The notes beneath the pieces were generated by a model. It saw nothing but the letters and a program-made list of their open reading frames with translations. It did no database searches and was not told the DNA's origin. A stretch of DNA of 49,194 nt, taken from contig NZ_PSWS01000016.1 of NCBI RefSeq assembly GCF_002932875.1, positions 1-49,194 of the forward strand. The letters are read 5' to 3'. The position numbers were made by a program, and so were the translations under genes. Source of the stretch: Rathayibacter tritici (GTDB lineage: Bacteria; Actinomycetota; Actinomycetes; Actinomycetales; Microbacteriaceae). Every line of letters begins with the position of its first letter. Position 1 is the stretch's first letter. This document shows, one piece after another, positions 16,007 to 25,314 of this stretch.

Positions 16007-17410
16007 ATGTCGCATGTCGTGCACAGCACCGTCGTCGGAGAACCCGAGGTCGTCGAAGACCGCGTGGAGAACTCCGCCGCCTGGCTGGACCTCGTCGCCG
16101 CTGCCACAGCGCTGCATCCGCTGCAGGCGCAGGACGGCTCGCTCGCCGAGCCGGAGCGCCTTGCAGACGCCCGGGCCCTCGTCGAGCGGATCGTCGCCGG
16201 AATCCGCACCCTCGCCCCCACCTTCCCGCACGACGCGGCCTACCTCGATGCGCTCGTCGTGGACCTCGAGCGCTGGAGCGCCGACGGGCTGGGGGTGCCC
16301 GACTTCCTCGACTCCCTCACCGCTTTCCAGCCGCAACTCGACCGCGTGGACGGCCGCCGCCACCTCGTGGTCTTCCCGATGTACACGCAGAACGGCAGCC
16401 GCGATCGCCACGTCGAGGCCGTCCTGGTCGAGGTCGTCTGGCCGCGGTTCGTCGCCGAGCTGGAGGCGGGCGACTACTCCAACGCTCTCTTCGTGCCGGT
16501 GCGCTTCCTCGATTTCACCGCCGGCTACGACACCGACAGCGCGGTGCTGTTCCCCGAGACGGTCGCGATGCGCTCCGTCCCGTCCTTCACCTGGGGTGCG
16601 ATTTTCGCCGACCGCGAGGCGGCCCGATTCCGCCGCGTCGTCACGGAGGCCGCGCAGATCACGCGGCTCGAACTGCCGGAGGACGCGCAGCGCCTCCTCG
16701 CCGACCAGCGCCTGGCCGAGGAGTCCTTCGTGATGTGGGACCTCATCCACGACCGCACCCACATGCGCGGAGACCTGCCGTTCGATCCGTTCATGATCAA
16801 GCAGCGGATGCCGTTCTTCCTCTACTCCCTGGAAGAGCTGCGCTGCGACCTCACCGCGTTCCGCGAGGCCGTCGCCATCGGGCGCCGCCTCGGCGCGCTG
16901 GAGCGCCGCGACGACGAGCAGGAGGCGCTCGCCGAGCGCTCGCGCTTCGTCCAGTACGCGATCCTGTTCGACCGGCTCTTCCGCTTCCCGCTCACCGGAT
17001 CCCGGGTGCGCAACTACGACGGCCTCGGCGGCCAGCTGCTCTTCGCCTGGCTGCACCAGCGCGGCGTGCTGCACTGGACCGACACCCGGCTGGCGTTGGA
17101 GTGGGACGGCGTCGCGGACGTGGTCGTCGCCCTCTCGGACGCGATCGACGAGCTCTACTGGCGCTCAATCGACCGACCGAAGACGGCGCACTGGCTGGCC
17201 GCTCACCAGCTGATCGCAGCGACGCTCACGCCGCACCCCGCCTCCGCCTGGGCACGCGGGCTCCCGGATGAGGTGCTCCTCGGGGCCCCGCGAGGCCTCA
17301 CCGACGCCGTGCTGGACGACGAGTTCCCACTGTCGATGTTCTACGAAGCCCTCGGGAAGAAGATGGGCGACGTCATCGCCTCGACCCGCGGCATCACCGG
17401 CCGGGACTGA
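16007..17410 (+). CDS. DUF6421 family protein
   Basis: A 467-residue soluble protein of the actinobacterial DUF6421 family, function unknown. Recognisable segments include RRHLVVFPMYTQNGSRDRHV (about residue 120), EAVLVEVVWPRFVAELEAG, ALFVPVRFLDFTAGYDTDSA, a His-containing VMWDLIHDRTHMRGDLPFDP (about 244) that might bind metal, and MFYEALGKKMGDV near the C-terminus. No transmembrane segment or signal peptide is seen. The ATG at 16007 is preceded by GTGAGGAGG. The open frame extends upstream to 15803, but that part lies in the structured leader and shows no homology-like character. It is apparently transcribed alone from the promoter at 15789. Confidence 0.88.
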   Translation: MSHVVHSTVVGEPEVVEDRVENSAAWLDLVAAATALHPLQAQDGSLAEPERLADARALVERIVAGIRTLAPTFPHDAAYLDALVVDLERWSADGLGVPDFLDSLTAFQPQLDRVDGRRHLVVFPMYTQNGSRDRHVEAVLVEVVWPRFVAELEAGDYSNALFVPVRFLDFTAGYDTDSAVLFPETVAMRSVPSFTWGAIFADREAARFRRVVTEAAQITRLELPEDAQRLLADQRLAEESFVMWDLIHDRTHMRGDLPFDPFMIKQRMPFFLYSLEELRCDLTAFREAVAIGRRLGALERRDDEQEALAERSRFVQYAILFDRLFRFPLTGSRVRNYDGLGGQLLFAWLHQRGVLHWTDTRLALEWDGVADVVVALSDAIDELYWRSIDRPKTAHWLAAHQLIAATLTPHPASAWARGLPDEVLLGAPRGLTDAVLDDEFPLSMFYEALGKKMGDVIASTRGITGRD

Positions 17411-17492
17411 GGCGGCGCGCGGGAGGCGGCGGGCTCGCTCCGCCTCCTCCCGCGGCTCCGCCTGCTGACCGTCGTCCGTTAGCGTGGGGCGC

Positions 17493-18884
17493 ATGCCCTC
17501 AGGTGACGCAGCCGCGGACCCGCTCGACGCGGGCTGGGTCCGGCGAGCGCCGAGCCGCGCGGGGTACGCGCGCGACGCGGTCACCGCGGGGATCCTGCTG
17601 ATGGCGACGCTCACCTCCATCGCGCTGTACACCTCCGCGGGCTTCCCCGATGCGACGCACCCGATCGTCAGCGCCCTCTGGGCAGGCTCGATCACGCTCC
17701 CGCTCGCGCTGCGTCGGCGCTTCCCCGCGAGCGTCGCGGTCGGCCTCTCGGTCGTCTACGCGCTCGGGATCGTGCTGCAGGTGCCGGAGTCGCTGTTCGG
17801 GCAGATCTGCCTGTTCTTCGCCCTGTACTCCGTCGGCGCGTGGGGCCGGAACCGGCGGGCGGCCCTCGTCGTCCGAGTGGTGATCGCCGTCGGGATGCTG
17901 GGCTGGCTGCTCACCACGCTCGCCACGGGCGAGTACTTCGGCAGCTCGGTGCCGGTCGACGACTCCCCCGGCCTGCTCTCGCCCTACGCGGCGGAGTCGG
18001 CTCTCGCGGTGGTCTCCAACCTGCTCTACTTCGGCAGCTCCTACGTCTTCGGCGAGGCGTCCTGGCAGTCGGTCCGGCGGCTCGAGGCGCTCAAGGCGCG
18101 CACTGCCGAGCTCGACGATGAGCGCGTGCGGTCCTCCCAGCGGGCGCTGTCGTCGGAGCGGCTGCGGATCGCGCGCGAGCTGCACGACGTGGTCGCGCAT
18201 CACGTGAGTGTGATGGGGGTGCAGGCCGGAGCGGCGCGGCGGGTCCTAGCGCGCGATCCCGAGCGGGCCGCCGCCTCGCTCAGCGCGATCGAGAGCGACG
18301 CGCGCTCGGCGATCGAGGAGCTGCACCGCATCCTGGTCGCCCTGCGCGCCGAGGACGCGGTCCCGAATCCGCTCACCGACGCCGCCTCGACCCGCGGAGT
18401 CGCCCAGCTCGAGGAGCTGGTCGCCGCCTCGAACGGCTCAGGACTGCCCACCGCGTTCCGCACGCTCGGCACGCCCCGCGAGATCCCGGCGACGGTGGGG
18501 CTGAGCCTCTACCGCATCGCGCAGGAGTCGCTCACGAACGTCCGCAAGCACGCGGGACGCGGCGCGCACGCCGAGGTGCGCCTGCGCTACGCCCCCGACG
18601 CCGTCGAACTCGAGATCGCCGATGACGGCGGCTCCGGCCCGCACCCCAGCGCCCCCGCCTCCTGCGGCCTGGGCCACACCGGCATGAGTGAGCGAGCGGC
18701 GGCAGTCGGCGGCTGGATCGAGATGGGGCCGAGGGAGGGTGGCTATCTCGTGCACACTCGGGTTCCGCTGTCCCCCGTCCGGGCGAGCATCCTGGACGCG
18801 GACGTTCCGGTGGGGGGCGACCCGGTAGCGTCGTCGGAGGCGTCGTGGGGGCGCCAGGAGCGAGCGAGCGGGGACCGCCCATGA
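17493..18884 (+). CDS. Two-component sensor histidine kinase (NarL-partner type)
   Basis: A 463-residue membrane sensor of the HisKA_3 class. It has about five or six hydrophobic helices (residues about 30-190) with no large external domain, then a coiled region (ALKARTAELDDERVRSSQRA). The dimerisation/phosphorylation helix RIARELHDVVAHHVSVMGVQ follows with the phospho-acceptor His, then the ATPase domain with N-box AQESLTNVRKHA and G-boxes DDGGSG and GLGHTGMSERAAAVGG. A short disordered tail ends in ERASGDRP. I chose the ATG at 17493: TAGCGT ends 7 bases before it, suggesting a leaderless mRNA, while a GTG lies 9 bases earlier. It overlaps the response regulator by four bases (ATGA). The sensed signal is unknown; short-loop sensors of this type often respond to envelope stress. 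Confidence 0.92.
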   Translation: MPSGDAAADPLDAGWVRRAPSRAGYARDAVTAGILLMATLTSIALYTSAGFPDATHPIVSALWAGSITLPLALRRRFPASVAVGLSVVYALGIVLQVPESLFGQICLFFALYSVGAWGRNRRAALVVRVVIAVGMLGWLLTTLATGEYFGSSVPVDDSPGLLSPYAAESALAVVSNLLYFGSSYVFGEASWQSVRRLEALKARTAELDDERVRSSQRALSSERLRIARELHDVVAHHVSVMGVQAGAARRVLARDPERAAASLSAIESDARSAIEELHRILVALRAEDAVPNPLTDAASTRGVAQLEELVAASNGSGLPTAFRTLGTPREIPATVGLSLYRIAQESLTNVRKHAGRGAHAEVRLRYAPDAVELEIADDGGSGPHPSAPASCGLGHTGMSERAAAVGGWIEMGPREGGYLVHTRVPLSPVRASILDADVPVGGDPVASSEASWGRQERASGDRP

Positions 18885-19558
18885 CCGAGCACGTGCGCGT
18901 GCTGCTCGTCGACGACCAGGAACTCGTCCGTGCTGGCTTTCGCATCGTCCTCGAGTCCGAGCCGGGGATCGAGGTCGTCGGCGAGGCGCGCACCGGATTC
19001 GAGGCCCTGCAGCGGGCCTCGGAGCTGTGCCCCGACGTGATCTGCATGGACGTGCAGATGCCCGGGCTCGACGGCTTGGCAGCCACCCGGGAGATCGTCA
19101 CCGACCCCCGCCTGTGCTCGCGGGTGCTCATCCTGACCACCTTCGACCGCGACGACTACCTTTTTGACGCCCTCTCGGCCGGCGCGAGCGGGTTCCTGCT
19201 CAAGAACGCGTCGCCGGAGGAATTGGTCGAGGCCGTGCAGGTGGTGGCCCGCGGTGATGCGATGCTCACTCCGGACATCACGCGGCGCGTGATCGAGCGG
19301 TTTGCGGCCGGGCCGGAGCGTCCACCCGCGGCCGTCGAGCACCCCGGAGTCGCGGAGCTGACGGACCGCGAGCGCGAGGTTCTGGTACATCTGGCGCGGG
19401 GCTGGTCGAACGCGGAAATCGCGGCCGAGCTGTTCGTGGGCGAGGCGACCGTGAAGACACATGTGTCGAAGATCCTGATGAAGCTCGGCGTGCGCGACCG
19501 GATCCAGGCGGTGGTGTTCGCCTACGAGCACGGGATCGCGGTGCCCGGGCAGTCGTGA
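18881..19558 (+). CDS. NarL/FixJ-family response regulator
   Basis: A 225-residue response regulator, the partner of the overlapping kinase. The receiver domain has the acidic pair LVDDQE (Asp11-Asp12), the phospho-acceptor Asp57 in ICMDVQMPG, the conserved Thr in ILTTFDRDDY and Lys in FLLKNASPE. The C-terminal LuxR-type helix-turn-helix (about 154-215) reads ELTDREREVLVHLARGWSNA then EIAAELFVGEATVKTHVSKI. The ATG at 18881 overlaps the kinase stop by four bases, and the longer open frame upstream is inside the kinase gene. Targets cannot be told from this window. Confidence 0.95.
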   Translation: MTEHVRVLLVDDQELVRAGFRIVLESEPGIEVVGEARTGFEALQRASELCPDVICMDVQMPGLDGLAATREIVTDPRLCSRVLILTTFDRDDYLFDALSAGASGFLLKNASPEELVEAVQVVARGDAMLTPDITRRVIERFAAGPERPPAAVEHPGVAELTDREREVLVHLARGWSNAEIAAELFVGEATVKTHVSKILMKLGVRDRIQAVVFAYEHGIAVPGQS

Positions 19559-19681
19559 GCGCCGGGTGTCCACCGGTGTGGACAGCGGATGGACGAACCT
19601 GCGGACATCGACGAATGCGGAGATCGGCTGGACGGTTCCGCGGCGCAGCCCGCCGGATACGTCGGGGGCCGACCCGCGTGG

Positions 19682-20383
19682 TCAGCGCCGCGAGGGCGGG
19701 GCCGCCGGGCGGGGCGGGCTGCGACGGACGAACTCCATCCGGATGTCCGGCACGATTGTGCGGTCAAGCACGACCGTCATGTAGCGGCCGTCGACGCGGG
19801 CGCCGATCGCGACCACATCCGGATCCGTGTCCACGCGATAGCCGCGCAGCGCCTCCCCGTCCACGATCACCGGGACGCCGCGCACGATGTCCTCGTCGCG
19901 AAGAGCGGCGGCGACCACCGGCATCCCGCCGCGACGGCTGCGCACACGGCCCGGGAAAGTGTTGCGGAGCACGTCGCCCATGTGCGCCGCGAGACGCGAC
20001 TCCAGGGGCCGGCTGCGCTCGGCGGGGATCGGCACGGAGGTGCGCACCGCCTCCCAGAGCACCGGATACCGCATCCGCGTCACCTGGTCGACCATCCAGG
20101 GCGGCAGGTGGTCGTTCTCGGCACGCTCGATCGCGCGGTCTTGCTCGGGGGTCAGCGGGACGTGGTTCACCGGGTCGGCGCGATTGCGCGGGTTCTTGAA
20201 GAACGAGTACGAGAGGGAGATCTCGATGAAGCGGCCGAGCGCCATCGTCTGCGCCGCGGCGAACTCCTCTAACCGCGGCTGCGGCGCGAACGCGAGGACG
20301 GGATCGCCGAAGCGAGCCGCGATCTCGTCCACCCCGGGAGGGGCAGGCATGTCGCGTACAGCTCCCGTCGTGTCCATGCGCAT
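19682..20383 (-). CDS. Conserved hypothetical protein
   Basis: I do not recognise this 233-residue protein. It has no signal peptide or membrane segment. Codon bias is strong throughout, supporting a real gene. Notable stretches are RLEEFAAAQTMALGRFIEIS and YSFFKNPRNRADPVNHVPLT (N-terminal third, mostly helical). A C-terminal part looks beta-rich (VPVIVDGEALRGYRVDTDPD and RVDGRYMTVVLDRTIVPDIR). The start is uncertain: the ATG at 20383 lacks a good Shine-Dalgarno, and a second ATG lies two codons later. It converges with the response regulator gene, with a 120-bp gap containing no clear terminator. Confidence 0.65.
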   Translation of the reverse strand: MRMDTTGAVRDMPAPPGVDEIAARFGDPVLAFAPQPRLEEFAAAQTMALGRFIEISLSYSFFKNPRNRADPVNHVPLTPEQDRAIERAENDHLPPWMVDQVTRMRYPVLWEAVRTSVPIPAERSRPLESRLAAHMGDVLRNTFPGRVRSRRGGMPVVAAALRDEDIVRGVPVIVDGEALRGYRVDTDPDVVAIGARVDGRYMTVVLDRTIVPDIRMEFVRRSPPRPAAPPSRR

Positions 20384-20545
20384 ACGTCAAGAGTGGCCTG
20401 CCTCCCAGCCGATACCAACTTCTTGACGACAATCGGCTTTTCGGTCGTCGTCCGTCGACCTACCCGAAACGCCTGCGGCGGCGGGGTGGGCGCAGCGAGG
20501 GTGCCTCAGGGACTCCTCCGAGCGGCGGGCTGCGAAGATGGAGGG

Positions 20546-21628
20546 ATGAGCGCTCTGCACGATCCCGATGTCCGCGGCTTCGCCTCCGACAACTACTCCG
20601 GTGTGCACGACGAGGTCCTCGCCGCGATCGCAACGGCCAACGGGGCGCACCAGATCGCGTACGGCGAGGACGCGTACACCGAGCGGCTGCAGGACGCGTT
20701 CCGCCGCGAGTTCGGCGAGCAGGCGCAGGCCTTCCCCGTCTTCAACGGCACCGGCGCCAACGTCACCGGCCTGCAGTCGATGCTCCCCCGGTGGGGCGCC
20801 GTCGTTTCGGCCGCCACCGCACACATCACCTCCGACGAGGGCGGAGCGCCCGAGAAGGTTGGCGGGATCAAGATCCTCACGGTGCCCACTCCCGACGGCA
20901 AGCTCACCCCCGGCCTGGTCGACCGGGAGGCGTGGGGGTTCGGCGATGAGCACCGCGCCCAGCCGCTCGTGGTCTCGATCACGCAGTCCTCCGAGCTCGG
21001 CACCGTCTACACACCGGAGGAGGTGCGCGCGCTGGCCGACCACGCGCACGGCCTCGGCATGCGGCTCCACATGGACGGCGCGCGGATCGCGAACGCCGCG
21101 GCCTCGCTCGGCCTGCCGCTGCGCTCCTTCACCTCGGATGCGGGCGTCGATGTGCTCTCGTTCGGCGGCACCAAGAACGGCATCCTGCTCGGTGAGGCGA
21201 TCGTCGTGCTCGACCCGGCGGCCTCGACCGGACTCACGTTCCTCCGCAAGACCAACATGCAGCTCTCCTCCAAGATGCGCTTCATCTCGGCGCAGCTGCT
21301 CGCGCTGCTCGGCGACGGCGGCAAGGAGGAGCCCCTGTGGCTGCGCTCGGCCCGGCACGCGAACGCTATGGCGGCGCGGCTGCGCTCGGGGCTCGAGGCG
21401 GCGATCGCCGACGGTCGGATCGGCGGGCTCGAGTTCACGCAGCAGACCCAGGCGAACGCGGTCTTCGCGACGCTGCCGCCCGGAGTCGCCGACCGGCTCC
21501 GCGCCGCCTACCGCTTCTACGACTGGAACCCGGCGACCGGCGAGGTCCGCTGGGTGTGCTCCTTCGACACGACGGCGGACGACATCGACGCGTTCACCGC
21601 GGCCATCGAGCGCGAGCTGGCCGCGTGA
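20546..21628 (+). CDS. Low-specificity L-threonine aldolase-type PLP enzyme
   Basis: A 360-residue fold-type I PLP enzyme of the beta-eliminating lyase/threonine aldolase family, which splits threonine or allo-threonine into glycine and acetaldehyde. Visible motifs are FASDNYSGVHDEVL at the N-terminus, FNGTGANVTGLQS (about 67-79, cofactor phosphate region), HMDGARIANAAAS (about 175) and the Schiff-base Lys210 in SFGGTKNG. The ATG at 20546 follows GATGGAGGG. An upstream open frame of 51 codons has no family features. The last codons overlap the GTG start of the lipoprotein gene by four bases, so the two are translationally coupled. Confidence 0.9.
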   Translation: MSALHDPDVRGFASDNYSGVHDEVLAAIATANGAHQIAYGEDAYTERLQDAFRREFGEQAQAFPVFNGTGANVTGLQSMLPRWGAVVSAATAHITSDEGGAPEKVGGIKILTVPTPDGKLTPGLVDREAWGFGDEHRAQPLVVSITQSSELGTVYTPEEVRALADHAHGLGMRLHMDGARIANAAASLGLPLRSFTSDAGVDVLSFGGTKNGILLGEAIVVLDPAASTGLTFLRKTNMQLSSKMRFISAQLLALLGDGGKEEPLWLRSARHANAMAARLRSGLEAAIADGRIGGLEFTQQTQANAVFATLPPGVADRLRAAYRFYDWNPATGEVRWVCSFDTTADDIDAFTAAIERELAA

Positions 21629-22641
21629 CGGCGCGCTCCCCGCGTGCGGCGGCGATCGGCGTCGCGCTGGCGCTCCTCGTCGGGCTCAGCGGCTGCACCA
21701 CGGCCGAGCGCTCCGACGCGCCGACCCCGTCGCCGTCGCCGTCCGCCACAGCCTCGGCGACTCCGTCGGCCACTCCGACGGCCTCGCCCACCGCCTCGAC
21801 CCGGCTGGGCTGCGACTCCCTCCTGCCCGCGTCGCGCGCGGCCACGGCTCTCGGGGTCGCCCGCAGCGGCCTCGAGGGCAGCCGCGAGGTGACGACGCGC
21901 TCCTCGGGCGAGCTGATCCGCGAGGCGGCGGAGGAGAACGGCGGACTGCTCCGCTGCTCCTGGTACGACGAGGACGCGTCGATCACGGCGGCCGCGGTCG
22001 AGGATGCGGCGGAGGCGTTCGCCGGCCGCCCGGGTCCGCGGCTCGCGACCGACGTCGAGGCCTACGGATCCTGCACCGACGGCAGCTGCGACCTCGACCT
22101 GCTCGCCGGCACCACCTGGGTGACCCTGCAGCTGCGAGGAGCTGCGGCGGGAATCGACCTCGCGGCGCTCGCGACCGGCACGGCCGCGGCGGCCCTGGGC
22201 ACCCTCGACGAGCCGGTGACCGCTCCTTCGCCCGTCTGCACCGAGGTTCTCACCGGCGAGCAGCTGACCGGAGCCGCCGGGCTCGCGCAGCCGACAGCGG
22301 CGGCCGGGACCGGGACGGCGACGACCGCATCCGCTGCGGCGGCGGCCCGGGCCGGGTACGTCTCCTGTAGCTGGAGCGATGCGGCCAGCGCGGCCTACTC
22401 GGGCGTGACCGTCGATGCGCTGCCGAACGGGGATGACGGCTGGCGCAACCTCTCGTTGACCTCCGGCCTGGCGATCCCGCTCGAGCCGCTCGACGGTTTC
22501 GGCGAGAAGGCCCTCACCGGTTGCGCGGCGGGCGTCTGCGAGATCGACGCGCTGGCCGAGGACGTCTGGTGGCGCATCACCGTTACCGGCGACGCCACGA
22601 AGGCCGAGTCCGTCGCCCGCTCCGTCCTCGCAAACTCCTAG
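21625..22641 (+). CDS. Secreted lipoprotein, duplicated Cys-containing domain
   Basis: A 338-residue probable lipoprotein, starting with GTG at 21625 that overlaps the aldolase stop (GTGA). A basic N-terminus is followed by a hydrophobic stretch and a lipobox (LLVGLSGC, Cys at about residue 24), then a Ser/Thr/Pro/Ala linker (PTPSPSPSATASATPSATPT). The mature part seems to hold two similar halves, each with LRCSWYDEDA- or VSCSWSDAAS-type strands and a Cys pair (CTDGSCDLDLL, and CAAGVCEIDAL near the C-terminus), suggesting an internal duplication. Function unknown, with no enzyme motif seen. Coupling to the aldolase is probably positional rather than functional. Confidence 0.82.
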   Translation: MTARSPRAAAIGVALALLVGLSGCTTAERSDAPTPSPSPSATASATPSATPTASPTASTRLGCDSLLPASRAATALGVARSGLEGSREVTTRSSGELIREAAEENGGLLRCSWYDEDASITAAAVEDAAEAFAGRPGPRLATDVEAYGSCTDGSCDLDLLAGTTWVTLQLRGAAAGIDLAALATGTAAAALGTLDEPVTAPSPVCTEVLTGEQLTGAAGLAQPTAAAGTGTATTASAAAAARAGYVSCSWSDAASAAYSGVTVDALPNGDDGWRNLSLTSGLAIPLEPLDGFGEKALTGCAAGVCEIDALAEDVWWRITVTGDATKAESVARSVLANS

Positions 22642-22662
22642 CCCTCCCCCGTTCCTCCCTCT

Positions 22663-22723
22663 CGCGAGATGCCACTTGTGCGCGCCTTCACCGGCGTGTC
22701 GCGCTCATAAGTGGCATCTCGCG
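22663..22723. repeat. Inverted repeat at a convergent gene junction
   Basis: CGCGAGATGCCACTT (22663-22677) pairs perfectly with AAGTGGCATCTCGCG (22709-22723). The right arm lies inside the 3' end of the acetyltransferase gene and encodes its last residues. A related half (AAGTGGCACTCGCGGA) occurs alone at 14213-14228, so this may be a dispersed repeat that also acts as a bidirectional terminator. Confidence 0.7.
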
Positions 22724-23479
22724 GGGGGCGGGGTAGCGCCAGTACTCGTACCAGGAGGATTCGCGGCAGCGGAGGGACGCGTAGAGGCGGCGAGCGCCGG
22801 CGTTGGAGGCGAGCACCTGGAGCCAGAAGCGCTCGATACCGCGGCGCGACGCCTCCTCGAGGAGCGCGCGGATGACGGCGGAGGCGAGGCCGCGGCGGCG
22901 CGCGTCGGGGCGGGTCGCCAGGCTGAAGAGGCCGCCCCAGAGCTCGCCGTTCTGCGCAGTGACCACGGCGAGACGGCCGGTCGCGGCGGGGCCGTCTCCG
23001 TCAACGGCGAGGGCAGAGGAGGAGGGGCAACCCAGGAGGATGCGCTCGGCGACCGCGCGCGCGTCCGCTCCGCCGCGTCCGTCGACCGACCACCAGAGGG
23101 CGAGCCAGTCCTCGTCGGGAGCCGCGGCGAGGCGGACGGGCGTCGGCAGCGCGGGCAGCGCGGCGAGCGCCTCCTGGACCGATCCGGTCAGCACGAGTGT
23201 GCGGTCGATCGGCGCGGCGCCCCGCTCGGCGAGTAGCTCGGTCAATCCCTCGGGGCTCGGCGGGCCGACTTGTACGAGGGGCGCGATGCCGTGCTGGTGG
23301 GCGAACGCCTCCGCCTCGTCGAGAGCGGCCGCCTGATCGGTGACGTCCCCGGAGGCGAGCAGCGAGTTGGCACGCTTGGTCACGCCCGCGGAGGCGCGCA
23401 GCTCCCACGCGCCGAGCGGGCGGCGCACGAGCGCGGGCCAGGCGTCGGCGGCGAGTCGGTCGAGCAGCAGCGGATCCAT
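22688..23479 (-). CDS. GNAT-family N-acetyltransferase
   Basis: A 263-residue GNAT protein. The C-terminal half has the acetyl-CoA-binding motif A, LATRPDARRRGLASAVIRAL (about residues 188-207), preceded by RLAVVTAQNGELWGGLFS and followed by WLQVLASNAGARRLYASLRC and SSWYEYWRYPAP. The N-terminal half (WELRASAGVTKRANSLLASG) looks like a second, degenerate GNAT-like domain, as in other long actinobacterial members. Substrate unknown. The ATG at 23479 has TACCGT ending 6 bases upstream (leaderless arrangement). The last codons are formed by one arm of the inverted repeat at 22663-22723. Confidence 0.88.
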   Translation of the reverse strand: MDPLLLDRLAADAWPALVRRPLGAWELRASAGVTKRANSLLASGDVTDQAAALDEAEAFAHQHGIAPLVQVGPPSPEGLTELLAERGAAPIDRTLVLTGSVQEALAALPALPTPVRLAAAPDEDWLALWWSVDGRGGADARAVAERILLGCPSSSALAVDGDGPAATGRLAVVTAQNGELWGGLFSLATRPDARRRGLASAVIRALLEEASRRGIERFWLQVLASNAGARRLYASLRCRESSWYEYWRYPAPREMPLMSATRR

Positions 23480-23620
23480 CGGGTCACGGTAGCGGGAGGT
23501 CCTTCGCGTCGTAGCTCACATCCCGCGGTTCTGGTGAACAGCATCCAGCTCCGGAGGGTACTCCTGCCGAGCCGACCCTCTTCTGACGCCCTGCCGCGCC
23601 GCTCCGGCTCGCGGAAACGA

Positions 23621-23678
23621 CTCCGGCTCGCAGGAACCGCTCGATCGGACGAGCCGAGCGGGATCCTGCGAGCCGGAG
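23621..23678. terminator. Large hairpin after the lipoamide dehydrogenase gene
   Basis: CTCCGGCTCGCAGGA (23621-23635) pairs perfectly with TCCTGCGAGCCGGAG (23664-23678). An inner CCGCTCG/CGAGCGG pairing extends the stem. It starts 20 bases after the stop of the minus-strand lpd gene, the position expected for a terminator. A partial copy, GCTCCGGCTCGCGGA, precedes it. Confidence 0.6.
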
Positions 23679-23697
23679 GTAGCCGGAGGGACGAGCC

Positions 23698-25098
23698 CTA
23701 CATGTTGATCATGTGCCCCTTCAGGCCGTGGAAGCCCTCCTGCAGCGCCTCCGACAGCGTCGGGTGGGTGTGCACGTTGCGGGCCAGCTCGGTCGCGGTG
23801 AGGTCCCACTTCTGGGCGAGGGTGAGCTCGGGGAGCAGCTCGGAGACGTCCGGGCCGATCATGTGCGCGCCGAGGAGCTCGCCGTACTTCTTGCTCGCGA
23901 TGAGCTTCACGAAGCCGGTGGGCTCGCCGAGGCCGTGGGCCTTGCCGTTGGCCATGAAGGGGAAGGTCGAGACGGTGATCTCGTGGCCCTCATCCGTCGC
24001 CTGCTTCTCGGTGAGGCCGAAGGAGGCGATCTGCGGCTGGCAGAACGTCGCGCGCGGCATCATCCGGTAGTCGCCCAGAGTCTGGGTCTCGGCGCCGGCG
24101 AGGGTCTCGGCGGCGACGACGCCCTGCGCCTCCGCGACGTGCGCGAGCTGGAGCTTGGCGGTGACGTCGCCGATGGCGTAGATGTTCGGGACGTTCGTGC
24201 GCATGTGGTCGTCGATCGCGATCGCGCCGCGCTCGGTCAGCTCGACGCCCGTCTTCTCGAGGCCGAAGCCCTCCGTGCGGGGGACCCAGCCGATCGACAT
24301 GAGCACCTTGTCGACCTCCAAGGTCGACTGCGTGCCGTCCTTCGCGGTGTAGGTGACGGTGACGTAGCCGTCCTTGTCCACGACCGACTCGACCTTGGTC
24401 GAGGTCAGAATCTCGACGCCGAGCTTCTTGTACTGCTTCTGGATCTCCTTCGAGACGTCCGGGTCCTCGTTGGGGAGAGCGCGGTCCATGAACTCGATGA
24501 TCGTCACGTCGACGCCGTAGTTCTTGAGGACGTACGCGAACTCCATGCCGATCGCGCCCGCGCCCACGATGGCCATCGTGTCGGGCAGCTCGCGGGTCAT
24601 GATCTGGGTCTCGTAGGTGACGACGTTCTCGGAGAGTTCGACGCCGGGGAGGAGGCGGACGCTCGCGCCGGTCGCGATGATCGCGTCATCGAAGGTCAGC
24701 GACTCCGTGCCGCCCGTGCTGAGCTGGACGTCGAGGCCCTTCGGGCCGGTGAAGGAGCCCACGCCGTCGAACTCAGCGATCTTGTTCTTCTTCATCAGGA
24801 AGTGGACGCCCTTGGTGCGGCCGTCCGCGACCGAGCGGCTACGGTCGAACGCCGCACCGAAGTCGAAGGAGACGTCGCCGGAGATGCCGAACTGCTTCGC
24901 CTGGGTGTGGAAGAGGTGGGCGAGCTCCGCGTTGCGCAGCAGCGCCTTGGACGGGATGCAGCCCACGTTGAGGCAGACACCGCCCCAGTACTGCTTCTCG
25001 ACGACGGCGACGGACTTGCCGAGCTGGGCGGCGCGGATCGCGGCCACGTATCCGCCGGGGCCTGCCCCCAGGACGACGACGTCGAAGTGCTGGGCCAT
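23698..25098 (-). CDS. lpdA: Dihydrolipoyl dehydrogenase
   Basis: FAD-dependent E3 component that reoxidises lipoamide in 2-oxoacid dehydrogenase complexes. The 466-residue protein has all expected parts: the FAD-binding [20 protein letters not shown] (N-terminus), the redox-active pair Cys42/Cys47 in [13 protein letters not shown], the NAD-binding [16 protein letters not shown] (about 180), a second FAD motif [17 protein letters not shown] (about 310), and the catalytic His-Glu dyad in [10 protein letters not shown] near the C-terminus. The ATG at 25098 follows GGAGGATCATCC. The open frame extends 19 codons upstream without homology-like character. No other complex subunits are nearby. Confidence 0.96.
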   Translation of the reverse strand: MAQHFDVVVLGAGPGGYVAAIRAAQLGKSVAVVEKQYWGGVCLNVGCIPSKALLRNAELAHLFHTQAKQFGISGDVSFDFGAAFDRSRSVADGRTKGVHFLMKKNKIAEFDGVGSFTGPKGLDVQLSTGGTESLTFDDAIIATGASVRLLPGVELSENVVTYETQIMTRELPDTMAIVGAGAIGMEFAYVLKNYGVDVTIIEFMDRALPNEDPDVSKEIQKQYKKLGVEILTSTKVESVVDKDGYVTVTYTAKDGTQSTLEVDKVLMSIGWVPRTEGFGLEKTGVELTERGAIAIDDHMRTNVPNIYAIGDVTAKLQLAHVAEAQGVVAAETLAGAETQTLGDYRMMPRATFCQPQIASFGLTEKQATDEGHEITVSTFPFMANGKAHGLGEPTGFVKLIASKKYGELLGAHMIGPDVSELLPELTLAQKWDLTATELARNVHTHPTLSEALQEGFHGLKGHMINM

Positions 25099-25314
25099 GG
25101 ATGATCCTCCAGAGTCGTGGATGGTGGTGCGCGGGATGACCACGCCGTCTCCCACCGTACCGTTCCGGGGCTCGGAGGCGGCCCGGTCCTCCGTAGGCGA
25201 ACGCGCGCGTGGGCGCGGACTGGGCCCACGCAGGAATGTCCGCGGGGCGGGGACGGTTGGAGTGCGATGGGCAACGGAGCCCGTCCCCCAGCCCCCGCAC
25301 GGAAGAAGCCCGCC

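Noticed and set aside
15635-17074. Minus-strand extension of the GNAT frame to 656 codons
   Set aside because: The extension lies opposite the DUF6421 gene and lacks acetyltransferase features. Only the part below 15634 is GNAT-like.
19566-19581. GTCCACCGGTGTGGAC as an operator
   Set aside because: The two halves do not form a proper inverted repeat, and the site lies between convergent genes.
20568-22370. 600-codon plus-strand frame overlapping threonine aldolase
   Set aside because: It is a shifted frame full of Arg, Ser and Pro with no domain. The aldolase frame has a clear PLP-lysine motif.
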